64,000 nucleotides of DNA, taken from the NCBI GenBank assembly GCA_007182875.1, contig AP019514.1, positions 3,348,001-3,412,000 of the forward strand, written 5' to 3'. This DNA comes from Vreelandella sulfidaeris (GTDB taxonomy: Bacteria > Pseudomonadota > Gammaproteobacteria > Pseudomonadales > Halomonadaceae). A model generated the notes under the pieces. That model saw only the letters and a program-made list of their open reading frames with translations. It was not told the DNA's origin and made no database searches. Shown here in pieces: positions 11,757 through 23,618 of this stretch. A program made the translations under genes and the position numbers. Numbering within the stretch: the stretch's first letter is position 1; the number at the start of each line of letters is the position of its first letter.

Positions 11757-13222
11757 AGCAATCGTAATTGGGTCAGGCTTTGGCGGCTTGGCACTGGCCA
11801 TACGTCTACAGGCAGCGGGCATTCCCACCCTGATTCTTGAGCAGCGCGACAAGCCCGGCGGGCGCGCCTATGTTTATCAGGATCAGGGTTTCACCTTTGA
11901 TGCTGGCCCCACGGTGATCACCGACCCCAGCGCCATCGAGGAGCTGTTTACCCTGGCAGACAAGCGTCTGGCCGACTATGTCGAACTGATGCCGGTCACG
12001 CCCTTTTACCGGCTGTGCTGGGAGTCGGGCAAGGTATTTGATTACGACAACGACCAGGCCCACCTTGAGGAGCAGATCGGCCAGTTTAACCCTTCGGATG
12101 TTGAGGGCTACCGGCGCTTTTTAAGCTATTCCCAGGCGGTGTTCAAGGAGGGCTACCTGAAGCTTGGTACCGTGCCGTTTCTGTCGTTTCGCGATATGGT
12201 GCGCGCAGGACCGCAGCTGGCGCGGCTGCAGGCCTGGCGCAGCGTTTATAGCATGGTCGCCAAGTTCATCGAAGACGACCATCTGCGCCAGGCGTTCTCG
12301 TTTCACTCGCTGTTGGTGGGTGGCAACCCGTTTGCTACCTCTTCCATTTGTGATTCACGCGCTTGAGCGCGAATGGGGCGTATGGTTTCCGCGCGGCGGC
12401 ACCGGCGCGCTGGTACAGGGCATGGTGAAGCTCTTCCAAGACATGGGCGGCGAGATTGAGCTCAATGCCGAGGTTACGCGGATTGAAGCCGACGGCAACA
12501 CCCTGCAGGCGGTACAGCTTGCCGACGGCCGACGCATTGAAGCGAGCGCCGTGGCGTCCAACGCCGACGTGGTGCATACCTATGAAAAGCTGCTTGGTCA
12601 CCACCCGGTGGGGGCGGCGCGCAGTACGTCGCTCAAGCGCAAGCGCATGAGCAACTCGCTGTTCGTGCTCTATTTCGGCCTCAACCACCATCACGAGCAG
12701 TTGGCCCACCACACCGTCTGCTTCGGGCCGCGCTACAAGGAGCTGATTGACGATATCTTCAACAGCGACGCCCTGGCCGAGGATTTCTCGCTCTACTTGC
12801 ACGCCCCGTGCGTTACCGACCATCATTGGCGCCGCCCGGCTGCGGCAGCTACTACGTACTCGCCCCGTGCCGCATCTGGGCACCGCTGACCTTGACTGGG
12901 AAGTGGAAGGCCCCACCTGCGCGAGCGCATCTTTGATTACCTGGAGCAGCACTATATGCCCGGGCTTCGCGAACAGCTGGTAACGCATCGGATGTTCACG
13001 CCGTTTGATTTCCGCGACCAGTTGGGTGCACATCAGGGATCGGCGTTTTCCATCGAACCTATCTTGACCCAGAGTGCCTGGTTCCGGCCCCATAACCGCG
13101 ACAGCCGCATTGCCAATCTCTATCTCGTTGGCGCCGGCACCCACCCCGGCGCAGGCGTCCCGGGCGTTATCGGCTCGGCCAAGGCAACGGCGGGGTTGAT
13201 GGTGGAGCAGTTGGCCCCATGA
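11746..13222 (+). CDS. crtI: Phytoene desaturase CrtI
   Basis: FAD-dependent desaturase taking phytoene to lycopene in four steps. It starts MMSKAIVIGSGFGGLALA (FAD-binding fold) followed by EQRDKPGGRAYVY. The middle has FHSLLVGGNPF and FPRGGTGALV; the C-terminal bacterial desaturase signature is YLVGAGTHPGAGVPGV. Reconstructed length is about 492 aa, the same as Pantoea CrtI. Three indels (near 12340, 12830, 12918) break the frame. ATG 11746 or the adjacent ATG 11749 could be the start. The stop overlaps the crtB start (ATGA). Confidence 0.95.
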
Positions 13223-14144
13223 ACCAGCCCCTGCTTGACCACGCCACCCGCACTATGGCCGTCGGCTCCAAGAGCTTTGACACGGCGGCCAAGCTATTTG
13301 ATGCCGATACCCGGCGCAGCGCGCTGATGCTCTACGCTTGGTGCCGCCACTGCGACGATGTGATCGACGACCAGACGCTGGGCTTCAATATCGGTACCGC
13401 AAGCGCTACCAACGCGCAGGAGCGCCTGGCAAGCCTTGAAGCACAGACCCGCCAGGCCTACGCGGGCGAGCCCATGGAAGCGCCCGCCTTTGCCGCGTTT
13501 CAGGAAGTCGCCCTTAAGCACGGCATTCCGCCCAGGCGCGCTTTCGAGCACTTGGAAGGCTTTGCCATGGACGTGCGTGATGAGCACTACACAACCTTTG
13601 AGGATACGCTGCGCTACTGTTATCACGTGGCAGGCGTGGTGGGCCTGATGATGGCCCAGGTAATGGGCGTGCGTGATGAAAGGTGCTGGATCGCGCCTGC
13701 GATCTGGGCCTGGCGTTTCAGCTCACTAATATTGCCCGAGACATTGTCGAAGACGCCCACGCCGGGCGCTGCTACCTGCCGTCAAACTGGCTGGCGGAAG
13801 AAGCACTGACGATGAAAACCCTAAACGACCCCACCTGCCGCCCCCAGGTGGCACGGCTTGCCGAACGCCTGGTTAGCGAAGCCGAACCCTACTACGCTTC
13901 CGCCAAGGGCGGGCTTTGCGGGCTGACGCTACGCTCGGCTTGGGCGATTGCCACAGCGCATGGGGTCTACCGCAGGATTGGCTTAAAGGTACGGCGCGCC
14001 GGAGCGCACGCCTGGGACAAACGACAGAGCACTAGCAAACAGGAGAAACTGGCGCTGTTGATCAAGGGCAGCGCACTGGCGCTCAGCTCTCGCGTGACGA
14101 CACCGGCGCCGCGTCCGTCGGGGCTTTGGCAGCGGCCTGCTTAG
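13219..14144 (+). CDS. crtB: Phytoene synthase CrtB
   Basis: Condenses two GGPP to phytoene. The Asp-rich motifs are DDVIDD (near residue 50) and DIVEDAHAGRCYLP, with FQLTNIARDI just before the second. The C-terminal end LWQRPA is typical of this family. About 308 aa. One indel near 13680 splits the gene. The start ATG 13219 overlaps the crtI stop by 4 nt. The last about 60 bp overlap the 3' end of the convergent crtZ. Confidence 0.94.
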
Positions 14145-14612
14145 CCTTCGGCTGGCGGCTTTTAGCGTCGCCTCAAGCTTTTCCACCGGTGGCGAGTATA
14201 GAAAGCCGAACGACACGCAATCCTCGCGGCTCTTGACCGCGTGGTGCAGCCTATGGGCTTTATAGAGGCGTTTCAAGTAGCCGCGCCTGGGGATATAGCG
14301 AAACGGCCAGCGCTTGTGTACCAACCCATCGTGAACGATAAAGTAGATCGCGCCATAGGCGGTCATGCCCGCGCCGATCCACTGCAGCGGCCACACACCG
14401 GCGGTGCCCAGCGCGATCAGGCCGATGGCGAAAAGCGCAAACACCACGGCATACAGATCGTTCAGCTCGAACCAGCCGGTGCGCGGCCGGTGGTGAGAGC
14501 GGTGCCAGCCCCATCCCCAGCCATGCATGATGTACTTGTGGGCCAGCGTCGCGAAAAGCTCCATACCAGCCACCGTCAGCAGGACGATTAAGATATTCCA
14601 CACTACGAGCAT
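14083..14612 (-). CDS. crtZ: Beta-carotene hydroxylase CrtZ
   Basis: Di-iron membrane hydroxylase of the fatty-acid hydroxylase superfamily, turning beta-carotene into zeaxanthin. The His motifs HKYIMH, HRSHH, HDGLVH and HRLHH are all present, between hydrophobic helices. ATG 14612 is chosen because GGAG lies five bases upstream. The raw frame would run on to 13983 with an Arg-rich tail, but a single indel near 14170 gives a Lys/Ala-rich end and TGA at 14083, for about 176 aa, matching the Pantoea enzyme. It converges on crtB, as in Pantoea, and lies 57 bp downstream of tadA on the same strand. Confidence 0.9.
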
Positions 14613-14668
14613 ATAGTCTCCACGCCACACCAAGTGACCGCCTGAACCTCAGGCTGTTACCAATAATC

Positions 14669-15205
<537 letters not shown>

Positions 15206-15234
15206 CTATCAAGACAGTCGCAAGGATACCGAGA

Positions 15235-16105
15235 ATGACAGACGCGCTGAACAAGCTGGTAAACTTACTGGAGTTAGAAACATTGGAAACTCTATTTCGT
15301 GGCCAAAGCCAGGATCTAGGCTTTCCTCAGCTCTATGGAGGCCAAGTACTTGGTCAAGCGCTAGCCGCTGCCGCCCGCACTGTGCCTGACGAGCGGCGCC
15401 CACATTCTCAACATGGCTACTTCCTGCGTCCCGGCGACCCGCACCGCCCTGTTGTCTACCAAGTAGATACGATTCGGGATGGGGGCAGTTTCACCACTCG
15501 ACGCGTTACTGCCATCCAAAAGGCCGGCCGATCTTTTCTGCAGCGCTTCCTTTCAAAACGAAGAAGAGGGCTTTAGTCATCAGCGCGCCATGCCGAATGT
15601 GCCCACGCCCGAAATGCTTATAGAGAGCGGCGACGCCAAACATGATCGCTTTCCCGGACATCCGATTGAGTTTCTGCACCTCGCTGGCAATCCTGACAAT
15701 GGCACACCGGCGGGGCAATGCTTATGGTTTCGTCTTTCAGGCACACTGCCAGACGACCCGGCACTGCATCGACACCTGCTCTCTTACGCCTCTGATTTCA
15801 ATCTACTCACCACTAGCCTGATTCCCCATGGCATCGAATACCGCGATCCCAAACTGCGCATCGCGAGCCTTGATCATGCCCTTTGGTTGCATCAGGACAC
15901 GCGCTTAGACGACTGGCTGCTGTATGTTATCGACTCACCCTGGGCAGGCGGCGCTCGCAGCCTAGCGCGGGGGCATATTTACAGCCGCGATGGTCGCTTA
16001 GTCGCTTCCACCGCTCAAGAAGGGCTAACGCGCTACTCAGGACTAGCCTACCAATCACTAAAACAAATACGCCCGCAAGAAGCGGGCATAATTCAGCGGG
16101 CATAG
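15235..16105 (+). CDS. tesB: Acyl-CoA thioesterase II
   Basis: Double-hotdog TesB thioesterase that hydrolyses medium- and long-chain acyl-CoA. Seen are [11 protein letters not shown] and HGYFLRPGD in the first hotdog, and [18 protein letters not shown] and ASTAQEG in the second; these hold the Asp and Gln of the usual Asp-Thr-Gln centre. About 290 aa. One indel near 15545 splits it. ATG 15235 (MTDALNKL) has AAGGA eight bases upstream. The last codons contain a GC-rich hairpin (16071-16087). Confidence 0.92.
16071..16087 (+). terminator. Short hairpin at the 3' end of tesB
   Basis: GCCCGC and GCGGGC separated by five bases, followed by ATAATT. It lies inside the last tesB codons as read. It may be a weak terminator, which would suggest that the true tesB stop is slightly upstream and hidden by an indel. 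Confidence 0.3.
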
Positions 16106-16140
16106 TTCAGCGGACATAAGTCAGCGAACTAGCTAAGACC

Positions 16141-17411
16141 TTAGCTGCCGTAAACGTCGTTGATTGACTCTAGCGGATAGTGCGCCGGAAACGGTTTGCG
16201 CGCCACACCAGAGTCGACAGCCGCTTGCGCAACCGCCGAGGACACCCGCGCCAACAGGCGGATATCCACTGGTGTTGGGATAATATACTCGCGACCAAAG
16301 CTCATCTCGGTGCGCTCGTAGGCGTTCAATACTTCTTGCGGCACCGGCTCGCGGGCCAGGTCTTTCAGCGCATGCACAGCGGCCAGCTTCATCTCTTCAT
16401 TAATACGGGTGGCCCGAACATCCAACGCCCCACGAAAGATAAACGGGAAGCCCAACACATTGTTTACCTGATTGGGGAAATCCGAACGACCAGTCGCCAT
16501 AATCACGTCCGGACGGGCCTCACGGGCAACATCTGGGTGAATCTCCGGGTCGGGGTTGGTACACGCAAAAATCACCGGATCAGGCGCCATTTTCTTAACC
16601 TGGTCAGCGGAAAGCAGCCCTGGGCCTGATAAGCCGATAAAGACATCAGCAGCGTCGATTGCGTCATCTAGCGTGCGCATGTCGGTATCACGGGCAAACT
16701 CGGCTTTATATTCGTTAATGCCTTCGCGATCCGTATGAATAACGCCACGGCGGTCGAGCATCACCAAGTTCTCTTTTTCGCACCGCAAGAAATCAGTAGT
16801 CGCATACAGGCAATCGCCGCCGCCCCTGCGCCCATACACACAATCTTTACGTTCTCGATCGACTTACCAGCAATTTCCAGTGCATTCAGCATACCCGCGG
16901 CGGTCACAATCGCAGTACCGTGCTGGTCATCATGAAAGACCGGGATGCTGCAGCGCTCAATCAGCGCCTTTTCAATTTCAAAGCATTCTGGTGCTTTGAT
17001 ATCTTCAAGGTTAATACCACCCCAGGTGTCGGCAATACGCGCGACGGTATCAATAAACGCCTGAGGGCTCTCCGCATCGACTTCTATGTCTACCGAGTTG
17101 ATGCCTGCAAAGCACTTAAACAACACCCCTTTGCCTTCCATTACCGGCTTACTGGCCAGCGGACCCAAATTCCCCAGTCCAAGAATAGCGCTACCGTCAG
17201 AAATAACCGCTACCAAATTACCCTTACCGGTGTAGCGATAAGCATTTTCCGCTTCGCGGGCGATTTCACGCACTGGCTCAGCCACGCCTGGGCTATACGC
17301 CAGCGCCAAATCCCGTGCGGTTGCGGTAGGTTTGGTCAACTCCACCGACAACTTACCGGGAATCGGTTTCGCGTGATAATCCAAAGCTGCCTGCTTATTT
17401 GCATCCGTCAT
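16141..17411 (-). CDS. maeB: NAD(P)-dependent malic enzyme, short form
   Basis: Decarboxylates malate to pyruvate with reduction of NAD(P). The N-terminal malic domain has AYSPGVAEPV, the metal site region FHDDQHGTAIV, and the NAD(P)-binding MGAGAAAIA motif; the rest continues with SGPGLL and ACTNPDPEI to a stop at 16141. Total about 423 aa, so it lacks the C-terminal phosphotransacetylase-like domain of the about 760-aa E. coli MaeB. One indel near 16800 splits the gene. In Pseudomonas a malic enzyme lies in the same position next to rpmE and priA. Confidence 0.9.
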
Positions 17412-17737
17412 GGTCAGAGTCCAGTTAACATAAAGTAGATAAGTTATTTCAGAATATAGAAAAAACCAAGTGCCTCAAGCGCGTCGTCAACTTAGAACAA
17501 AACGCTCGTTTAACTGAGTTTTACCTTCATATTCGCTACAATTGGGTGTTATTTGCTGTAACTTATGCACGCGCCGCTTATCTATAACGCTTTGCTTATT
17601 CACCTATCACAGTAATTATGAAAAATTTTTCCATAAAATCCATGTAAGTAGCTTATCAGAGAAATAAAAAACCCACGCCGTGGCGTGGGTTTTATACAAG
17701 CACAGACTGTGCTCGCGGTAGGGCTATCCGATGTGGA
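17412..17737. other. Intergenic region between malic enzyme and rpmE
   Basis: This 326-bp AT-rich stretch contains no credible gene. On the minus strand, reading toward the malic enzyme gene, TTGAGG and TATTCT are 16 bp apart (about 17454-17482), a possible sigma-70 promoter. The rpmE terminator hairpin lies at 17668-17693. I see nothing else. Confidence 0.4.
17668..17693 (-). terminator. Intrinsic terminator downstream of rpmE
   Basis: A 12-bp inverted repeat AAAACCCACGCC / GGCGTGGGTTTT with GT at the centre, followed on the minus strand by a T-rich tract. It lies 45 bp after the rpmE stop. Confidence 0.85.
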
Positions 17738-17953
17738 TTAGCCGCGCTTAACAGCAGCGCCGAAACGCTTATTGAAGCGTTCTACACGGCCACCAGTGGT
17801 CGCTTGCTTCTGCTTACCTGTGTAGAACGGGTGGCAGTTGGAGCACACATCCAGAGAGAAGTCCTGATCTGACGTAGAACCGACCTGGAAATTAGCGCCG
17901 CAAGAACAAGTAGCGGTGACTGTGTTGTAATTCGGGTGGATACCTTGTTTCAT
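17738..17953 (-). CDS. rpmE: 50S ribosomal protein L31 (zinc-binding form)
   Basis: Ribosomal protein L31, 71 aa, intact. It begins MKQGIHPNY from ATG 17953 and carries four cysteines in C-S-C and C-S-N-C arrangement, the zinc-binding (C+) form; a Cys-free paralogue is often induced under zinc starvation but is not in this window. The C-terminal basic segment ends FGAAVKRG. It is followed by a strong terminator and is divergent from priA, as in Pseudomonas. Confidence 0.96.
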   Translation of the reverse strand: MKQGIHPNYNTVTATCSCGANFQVGSTSDQDFSLDVCSNCHPFYTGKQKQATTGGRVERFNKRFGAAVKRG

Positions 17954-18112
17954 CTCGAGCCTCACGAAGCTGTATGCCGCCACCTGATCTCGTGCCAGGC
18001 ACCGCATACGGGTTTGGAAAAACTACTAACCGGTTAGCCGCTCTGTCGTTAAGATAAGTCGTTAAGACTGAGAGCGGTCGCATATTCTAGCAAAACTAAC
18101 GCCGGAGGCCAA

Positions 18113-20356
18113 TTGACTGACTCTTTTTCTTCGCGGGCGCCATCACAAACGCAGGCTCTCGTGCTTAAAGTAGCGCTGCCCTCACCGCTGCGACGCCTGT
18201 TCGACTACTTGCCGTCTAACGCGACACCCGCCTGCGGTTGGCAGCCGGGGCTAAGGGTGCGAGTACCGTTTGGGCGGCGCGATGTGGTCGGCGTCGTGGT
18301 GGAGATCGCCGACCACAGCGCCCTAGCGCGCAGCCAGCTGCGCGCGGTCAGTGAAACGCTGGATGACGCCCCGCTGCCGGAAGATTGGCTGTGGCTATGC
18401 CGCTTTGCCGCCCGCTACTACCAGCATAGCCTGGGCGACACCCTTCACCATGCCATGCCCGCACGGCTACGCCAGGGGCATCCTATGGCAGGCCGCACAC
18501 AAACACTTTGGCTCTCGCAGGTGAAGATGCAGAGGAAAATCTCAGCCGAGCACCCAAACAAGCAGAGCTGTATGCACTTTTGCGCCAACATCCTCACGGG
18601 CTACCCAGCCGTGCCATTAGCGCCCATGGCTTTACCCGCGACCAGCTATTAGCGCTGGAAAAAAAGGCTTAGCCACCCATCATGAACATATTCTCACTGC
18701 TCCCACGCCGCCAAGTGGCAACTTACTCGCGGCCCCGGCGCTGCCGCTAAACCGTGAACAGGCGACAGCGCTGGCAGCGTTGCATGAAAAGCTTGAGGAC
18801 TATCACCCTTGCTTATTGGAAGGCGTTACCGGCAGTGGTAAAACGGAAGTCTACCTTCAACTAATTGAAGCCGTCGCCGCCAAGGGCAAGCAGTCGCTAG
18901 TGCTGGTGCCGGAAATTGGCTTAACCCCACAGACGCTGGCCCGCTTTAGAAGCCGTTTTCGCGTGCCCGTCGTGGCCCTGCATTCAGGACTCACCGACCC
19001 AGAACGGCTCGATGTATGGGAGGCCGCCGCCAGTGGCCGGGCGCTGATTATTATCGGCACGCGCTCGGCAATTTTTACACCGCTGGCAAACCCCGGTGCG
19101 ATTATCGTCGATGAAGAACATGACGGTTCATACAAACAGCACGATGGCTTGCGTTACCACGCCCGCGATCTAGCGGTCGCACGCGCTCACTACCATAAGA
19201 TTCCGTTGCTGATGGGCAGTGCCACGCCTTCGCTTGAGAGCCTGCATCAAGCACATTCAGGCACCTACCGACACCTGCGCCTGACGCAACGCCCCAGTCG
19301 CCACCCACCGGCTAAGTTAGAACTGATCGACCTGCGCCACCAACGACGTCAGGGCGGCTTGCTACCTGGCGCCATTAAAGCGATTAAAAGCACCTTGAGC
19401 GCTGGCAAGCAGGTACTGATTTTTATCAACCGGCGCGGCTTTGCCCCGACGCTTGCCTGCCACGCCTGCGGCTGGATGGCCGAGTGCGGACAGTGCGATG
19501 CACGAATGACACTGCATCGTCAGCCCGCGCTGCTAGCCTGCCACCACTGCGATAGTCGCCGCGCCCTGCCGGACGCCTGCCCCGAGTGCAGCAGCGGCGA
19601 CCTGCGCGCCTTGGGTAGCGGTACTGAACGCACGGAAGAGACGTTACAGACGCTGTTTCCAAAGACAACCATTCACCGTATTGACCGTGACAGCACTCGG
19701 CGCAAGGATAGCTTCGAGCAAGTGTTAAAAGAGATTCAGCGCGGTGAGCCCTGCGTATTAGTCGGCACCCAGATGCTCGCCAAGGGCCACCACCTGCCCC
19801 ACGTTACCTTGGTGGTGGTAGTCAATGCCGACGGAGGGCTGTATGCCGCCGACTTCCGCGCACTAGAGCACAGCGCGCAACTGCTTGAACAAGTGGCAGG
19901 CCGTGCGGGTCGTGCCGCCCACCAGGCCGGGTGCTGGTACAGACACTGCACCCAGACGACCCCCATTTAGGTCAGCTTGCTGAACATGGTTATGGGGCGC
20001 TCGCGCGCAATATGCTGGAAGAACGGCGCATTGCCCAGTTGCCTCCGTTCTGCTTTATGGCACTGTTACGCATCGAGAGCCCCAAAGAGGATGCCGCCTT
20101 AGCCATCGCGCAGCAGGCCGCCCAAGCCTTGCGCCAGTGGCTGAAAGAGTCTGGCGTAGCGACCCGATGCCTGGGGCCGGTACCTGCACCGATGGAAAGA
20201 CGCCAGAATCGCTATCATTTACATGTCATGCTATCGGCCCATAAACGTAGCCAACTTCATCTCGCTGTTAGCTGGCTGGTGCAATGGCTGGAAGTAAATC
20301 GCGAGGCGCGCAAGGTGCGCTGGTCGGTAGATATTGATCCGCAAACGCTCTCCTGA
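18113..20356 (+). CDS. priA: Primosomal replication restart helicase PriA
   Basis: SF2 3'-5' DNA helicase that reloads the replisome at stalled forks. The N-terminal DNA-binding domain reads RRLFDYLP and VRVPFGRRDVVGVV. Walker A is GVTGSGKTEVY, motif II DEEHDGSYKQ, followed by GSATPSLES; the zinc-binding insert contains CHACGW, CGQCD, CHHCD and CPECSS; then VLVGTQMLAKGHH. About 747 aa. Indels lie near 18525, 18665 and 19930. The start is TTG 18113 with GGAGG four bases upstream. Confidence 0.94.
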
Positions 20357-20480
20357 TATCGGCATACCATCACATGGCTTTGAAACTGCGGCTCAATTGC
20401 TGATAATAGCCGCTTTACCGACGCACCTGTAATAGGTTCGCGTAAGCACACGCCGCCACCGACGACACCCGGATACCTAA

Positions 20481-22166
20481 ATGAAAGATACGATAGTTTC
20501 TCTGCTCGAAGGCGCGGTTACCGCGCTCAAGCACCAAGGCGTGCTGCCGAACGACCTTCAACCTGTGATCAAAGTCGACCCGACCAAAGACAAAGCCCAC
20601 GGTGATTACGCCACCAACTTAGCGCTTATGCTGGCCAAACCGGCTGGTAAAAATCCACGTGAGTTGGCTAATTCGCTGGTCGCCGCGCTCCCTGAAAGCG
20701 ACGCTATCCAAAAAACCGAGATTGCGGGCCCCGGCTTTATCAACTTTTTCGCCGCCGCCGATGCCGCCGCACAAATCGTTGCGCAAGTGCTCGACTGTGG
20801 CGACACCTTTGGCCGTAGCCTAATCGGCAAAGGTGAGAAAGTGCAGGTAGAGTTTGTGTCCGCCAACCCCACGGGGCCACTGCACGTAGGTCATGGTCGT
20901 GGCGCGGCGATTGGTGATTGCCTATGCCGCCTGCTCGAAGCCACCGGTTACGACGTTACCCGCGAGTTCTATTACAACGATGCCGGCGCCCAGATCGCCA
21001 ACCTGGCGCGTTCTGTACAAGCGCGAGTAAAAGGCTTGGGGCCTGATGACGCTAGCTGGCCTGAGGACGGCTATCGTGGGGAATATATTAGCGATGTCGC
21101 CACTGACTACTTGGCGGGTAAAACGGTTAGCGCTGATGACCGCGTGGTCACCGCCAAAGCCGATCCAGACGACCTGGACGCTATTCAAGAATTTGCGGTG
21201 GCGTGGCTACGCCGCGAGCAGGATCTGGATCTAAAAGCCTTCGGCGTTGAGTTCGACGTTTATTTCCTTGAATCGTCACTGTACGAAGACGGCAAGGTAG
21301 ACGCCACCGTTGAGAAGCTGGTAAGCGCAGGCCACACTTATGAAGATGACGGTGCCATGTGGCTGCGCACCACCGACTTCGGTGATGACAAAGACCGGGT
21401 GATGCGTAAACGTGATGGCGGCTATACCTACTTCCTGCCTGATGTGGCCTATCACCTGGATAAGTGGCAGCGCGGCTTCAAAACCGTGATCAACGAACAA
21501 GGTGCCGATCACCACTCTACCGTCACCCGCGTTCGCGCCGGTCTACAGGCATTGGAAGTCGGTATTCCTAAAGGCTGGCCCGACTACGTGCTCCACCAGA
21601 TGGTCATGGTTACCCGCTCAGGTGTCGAGGTAAAACTCTCCAAGCGAGCCGGTAGCTATGTCACCGTTCGAGACTTGATCGACGAAGTAGGCCGCGATGC
21701 TACGCGTTTCTTCCTCGCCGCTCGCCGCGCCGACTCCCAGCTCACCTTTGATATCGATCTGGCCCGTTCACAATCGAACGACAACCCGGTGTATTACATT
21801 CAGTACGCCCACGCCCGGGTATGCAGCATGCTGCGCAAAGCACAGGACGCCGGCCAGCCTTTCGATCACGCCCTGGCATTGGCCAACCTAGCGTTACTGG
21901 ATAGCGATCAAGAGAAAGCAGTCATTAATCGTTTGGCGCGTTTCCCTGAAGTGGTAGAAACCGCCGCTAGAAATCGCGAACCACAGCAGGTTGCTCAGTA
22001 CTTGCTTGACCTGTCTGGCGACTTCCACACCTGCTATAACGCTGTCAAAGTGATGGTTGACGACGACACCCTACGCAACACGCGGCTGGCGCTCGGCCTC
22101 GCCACTCGTCAAGTGCTGCGCAACGGGCTTGATTTAATGGGGGTTAGCGCCCCAGAGGAGATGTAG
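20481..22166 (+). CDS. argS: Arginyl-tRNA synthetase
   Basis: Class I synthetase charging tRNA-Arg, 561 aa, one of the few long intact frames here. The HIGH motif is HVGH in [11 protein letters not shown]; the KMSKS equivalent is KLSKRAG. The N-terminal tRNA D-loop recognition domain contains [11 protein letters not shown], and the C-terminal DALR domain ends [12 protein letters not shown]. It starts at ATG 20481. Three bases separate it from the SPOR gene. Confidence 0.98.
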   Translation: MKDTIVSLLEGAVTALKHQGVLPNDLQPVIKVDPTKDKAHGDYATNLALMLAKPAGKNPRELANSLVAALPESDAIQKTEIAGPGFINFFAAADAAAQIVAQVLDCGDTFGRSLIGKGEKVQVEFVSANPTGPLHVGHGRGAAIGDCLCRLLEATGYDVTREFYYNDAGAQIANLARSVQARVKGLGPDDASWPEDGYRGEYISDVATDYLAGKTVSADDRVVTAKADPDDLDAIQEFAVAWLRREQDLDLKAFGVEFDVYFLESSLYEDGKVDATVEKLVSAGHTYEDDGAMWLRTTDFGDDKDRVMRKRDGGYTYFLPDVAYHLDKWQRGFKTVINEQGADHHSTVTRVRAGLQALEVGIPKGWPDYVLHQMVMVTRSGVEVKLSKRAGSYVTVRDLIDEVGRDATRFFLAARRADSQLTFDIDLARSQSNDNPVYYIQYAHARVCSMLRKAQDAGQPFDHALALANLALLDSDQEKAVINRLARFPEVVETAARNREPQQVAQYLLDLSGDFHTCYNAVKVMVDDDTLRNTRLALGLATRQVLRNGLDLMGVSAPEEM

Positions 22167-22169
22167 TCC

Positions 22170-22898
22170 ATGGCTAGCCCGCGTAAAAGCCCGCCCGCCG
22201 CGGGGCGACTTCGCAGCGCAAAGCGGCCCGCAGTTCAGGCGGCGGCTTTCGTCTGCCTGGCTGGCTCTGGGGCCTTGCTGGCATGGCGGCAGGCTTCTTT
22301 TGGCTCAGCACCAGCACGGCACCGCTCCCTGGCAAGAACAAAGTGAAGCCCCTCAGGCTACAGTCTTACCCAAGCCCGCCGGTAGCGAGGAACGGGCTGC
22401 TGCACGTGAAACCGAAGAAGCCGCCGAGCCGTCAATGCCGACGTTTGAGTTTTATACGCTGCTACCGGAAACCGAGGTAATAGCCCCGGCGTCACGCTGC
22501 CTTCCAGCGTTGTTCGCCCAGAGGCCAGCGAAGAGACAGCCGATAGCGATACGGCCTCTGGCGCTGCCAGCGATGACCCTATCGCTCAAGTGATTGCAGC
22601 CAATACCCGCCCGGAGGACCAGGTATCAACAGCCCATGAGAATGAAGCGGCCACCAATGCCCCAGGGCGCTATATGCTTCAGGCTGCTTCATTTCGCCAA
22701 GTAAGTGATGCGGAGCAGTTGCGTGGTCGGCTGCGTAATTTAAGTCTGCTGGCTGAAATCAGCGAGGTACAGGCGGATGGCAATACTTGGCACCGCGTCC
22801 AGGTGGGCCCCTACGAGGATACTCGCGAGTTGAATCGCGCCCAGGATCTAATGAACACTCAAGGTATTGAGCCACTGCTTATCCAACTGCAAAACTGA
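22170..22898 (+). CDS. SPOR-domain cell-division protein (FtsN-like)
   Basis: Inner-membrane protein with a C-terminal SPOR domain that binds denuded peptidoglycan at the septum. After indel correction it has a short basic cytoplasmic N-terminus (MASPRKSPPAAG), one transmembrane helix (LWGLAGMAAGFFWL near 22270), the FEFYTLLPETEV motif common to SPOR proteins beside argS in Pseudomonas and Halomonas, an acidic linker, and the SPOR domain (YMLQAASFRQ to LLIQLQN). About 243 codons; about three indels (near 22240, 22340, 22490). It is co-transcribed with argS. Confidence 0.85.
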
Positions 22899-22918
22899 TA
22901 ATCCCCTCCCGATGTCCT

Positions 22919-22948
22919 GCGGGCGGTTGATTTTTATCAGCCGCCCGC
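22919..22948 (+). terminator. Intrinsic terminator after argS-SPOR operon
   Basis: GCGGGCGGTTGAT and ATCAGCCGCCCGC flank a TTTT loop (13-bp stem with one G-T pair), followed by ATTTTG. It lies 20 bp after the SPOR gene stop. Confidence 0.85.
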
Positions 22949-23033
22949 ATTTTGTTGTGAATGCTTACACAACGGTCGCTCAATGAGTGATCCGCCAGTC
23001 ATCGGGAGCGCGTCTCCCCAAGGAGTTATCTCC

Positions 23034-23567
23034 ATGACCACTATTGTTTCCGTTCGTCGTGGTAATCAGGTCGCCCTCGCCGGCGATGGTCAGGTATCGC
23101 TGGGCAATACCGTAATGAAGGGTAACGCCAGCAAAGTGCGTCGCCTCTACCGTGGCAAAGTGCTGGCCGGGTTTGCTGGTGGCACCGCGGATGCATTCAC
23201 GCTGTTTGAACGCTTTGAAGCACAGCTGGAAAAATACCAAGGGCATCTAACCAAGGCAGCGGTCGAGCTCGCCAAAGACTGGCGCACCGACCGCGCCCTG
23301 CGCCGCCTGGAAGCACTGTTGGCCGTGGCCGACCACAGCGCGTCGTTGATCATTACCGGTAACGGTGACGTCGTTGAGCCCGAACGCGGCATTATCGCCA
23401 TTGGTTCTGGCGGCAACTTCGCTCAGGCCAGCGCCCGGGCGCTATTAGAGAATACCGAGCTGTCAGCGCGTGACATCACCGAGAAGTCACTGGCCATTGC
23501 GGGTGATATCTGTGTGTTTACCAACCACCACGTGACGCTCGAAGAGCTGTCGATTGACGGTCGCTAA
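23034..23567 (+). CDS. hslV: HslV (ClpQ) peptidase subunit of the HslUV protease
   Basis: Threonine protease that forms the proteolytic dodecamer and is activated by HslU. 177 aa, intact. After removal of Met the N-terminal Thr of TTIVSVRRG is the nucleophile. [11 protein letters not shown] and [15 protein letters not shown] are family motifs. ATG 23034 is chosen over an upstream ATG at 22983 because AAGGAG sits eight bases before it and the N-terminal Thr must follow Met directly. Confidence 0.97.
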   Translation: MTTIVSVRRGNQVALAGDGQVSLGNTVMKGNASKVRRLYRGKVLAGFAGGTADAFTLFERFEAQLEKYQGHLTKAAVELAKDWRTDRALRRLEALLAVADHSASLIITGNGDVVEPERGIIAIGSGGNFAQASARALLENTELSARDITEKSLAIAGDICVFTNHHVTLEELSIDGR

Positions 23568-23618
23568 TCCGTTTATGCGATCTCCAAACGTCGCTCAATA
23601 CATACAAAGGTTACCTTT

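Noticed and set aside
13983..14082. C-terminal extension of CrtZ into the crtB region
   Set aside because: The raw frame runs to 13983 with an Arg-rich, low-quality tail. A single indel gives a stop at 14083 and the usual family length.
22983..23033. Upstream start for HslV
   Set aside because: It would place 17 residues before the catalytic N-terminal Thr, and the ribosome binding site fits ATG 23034.
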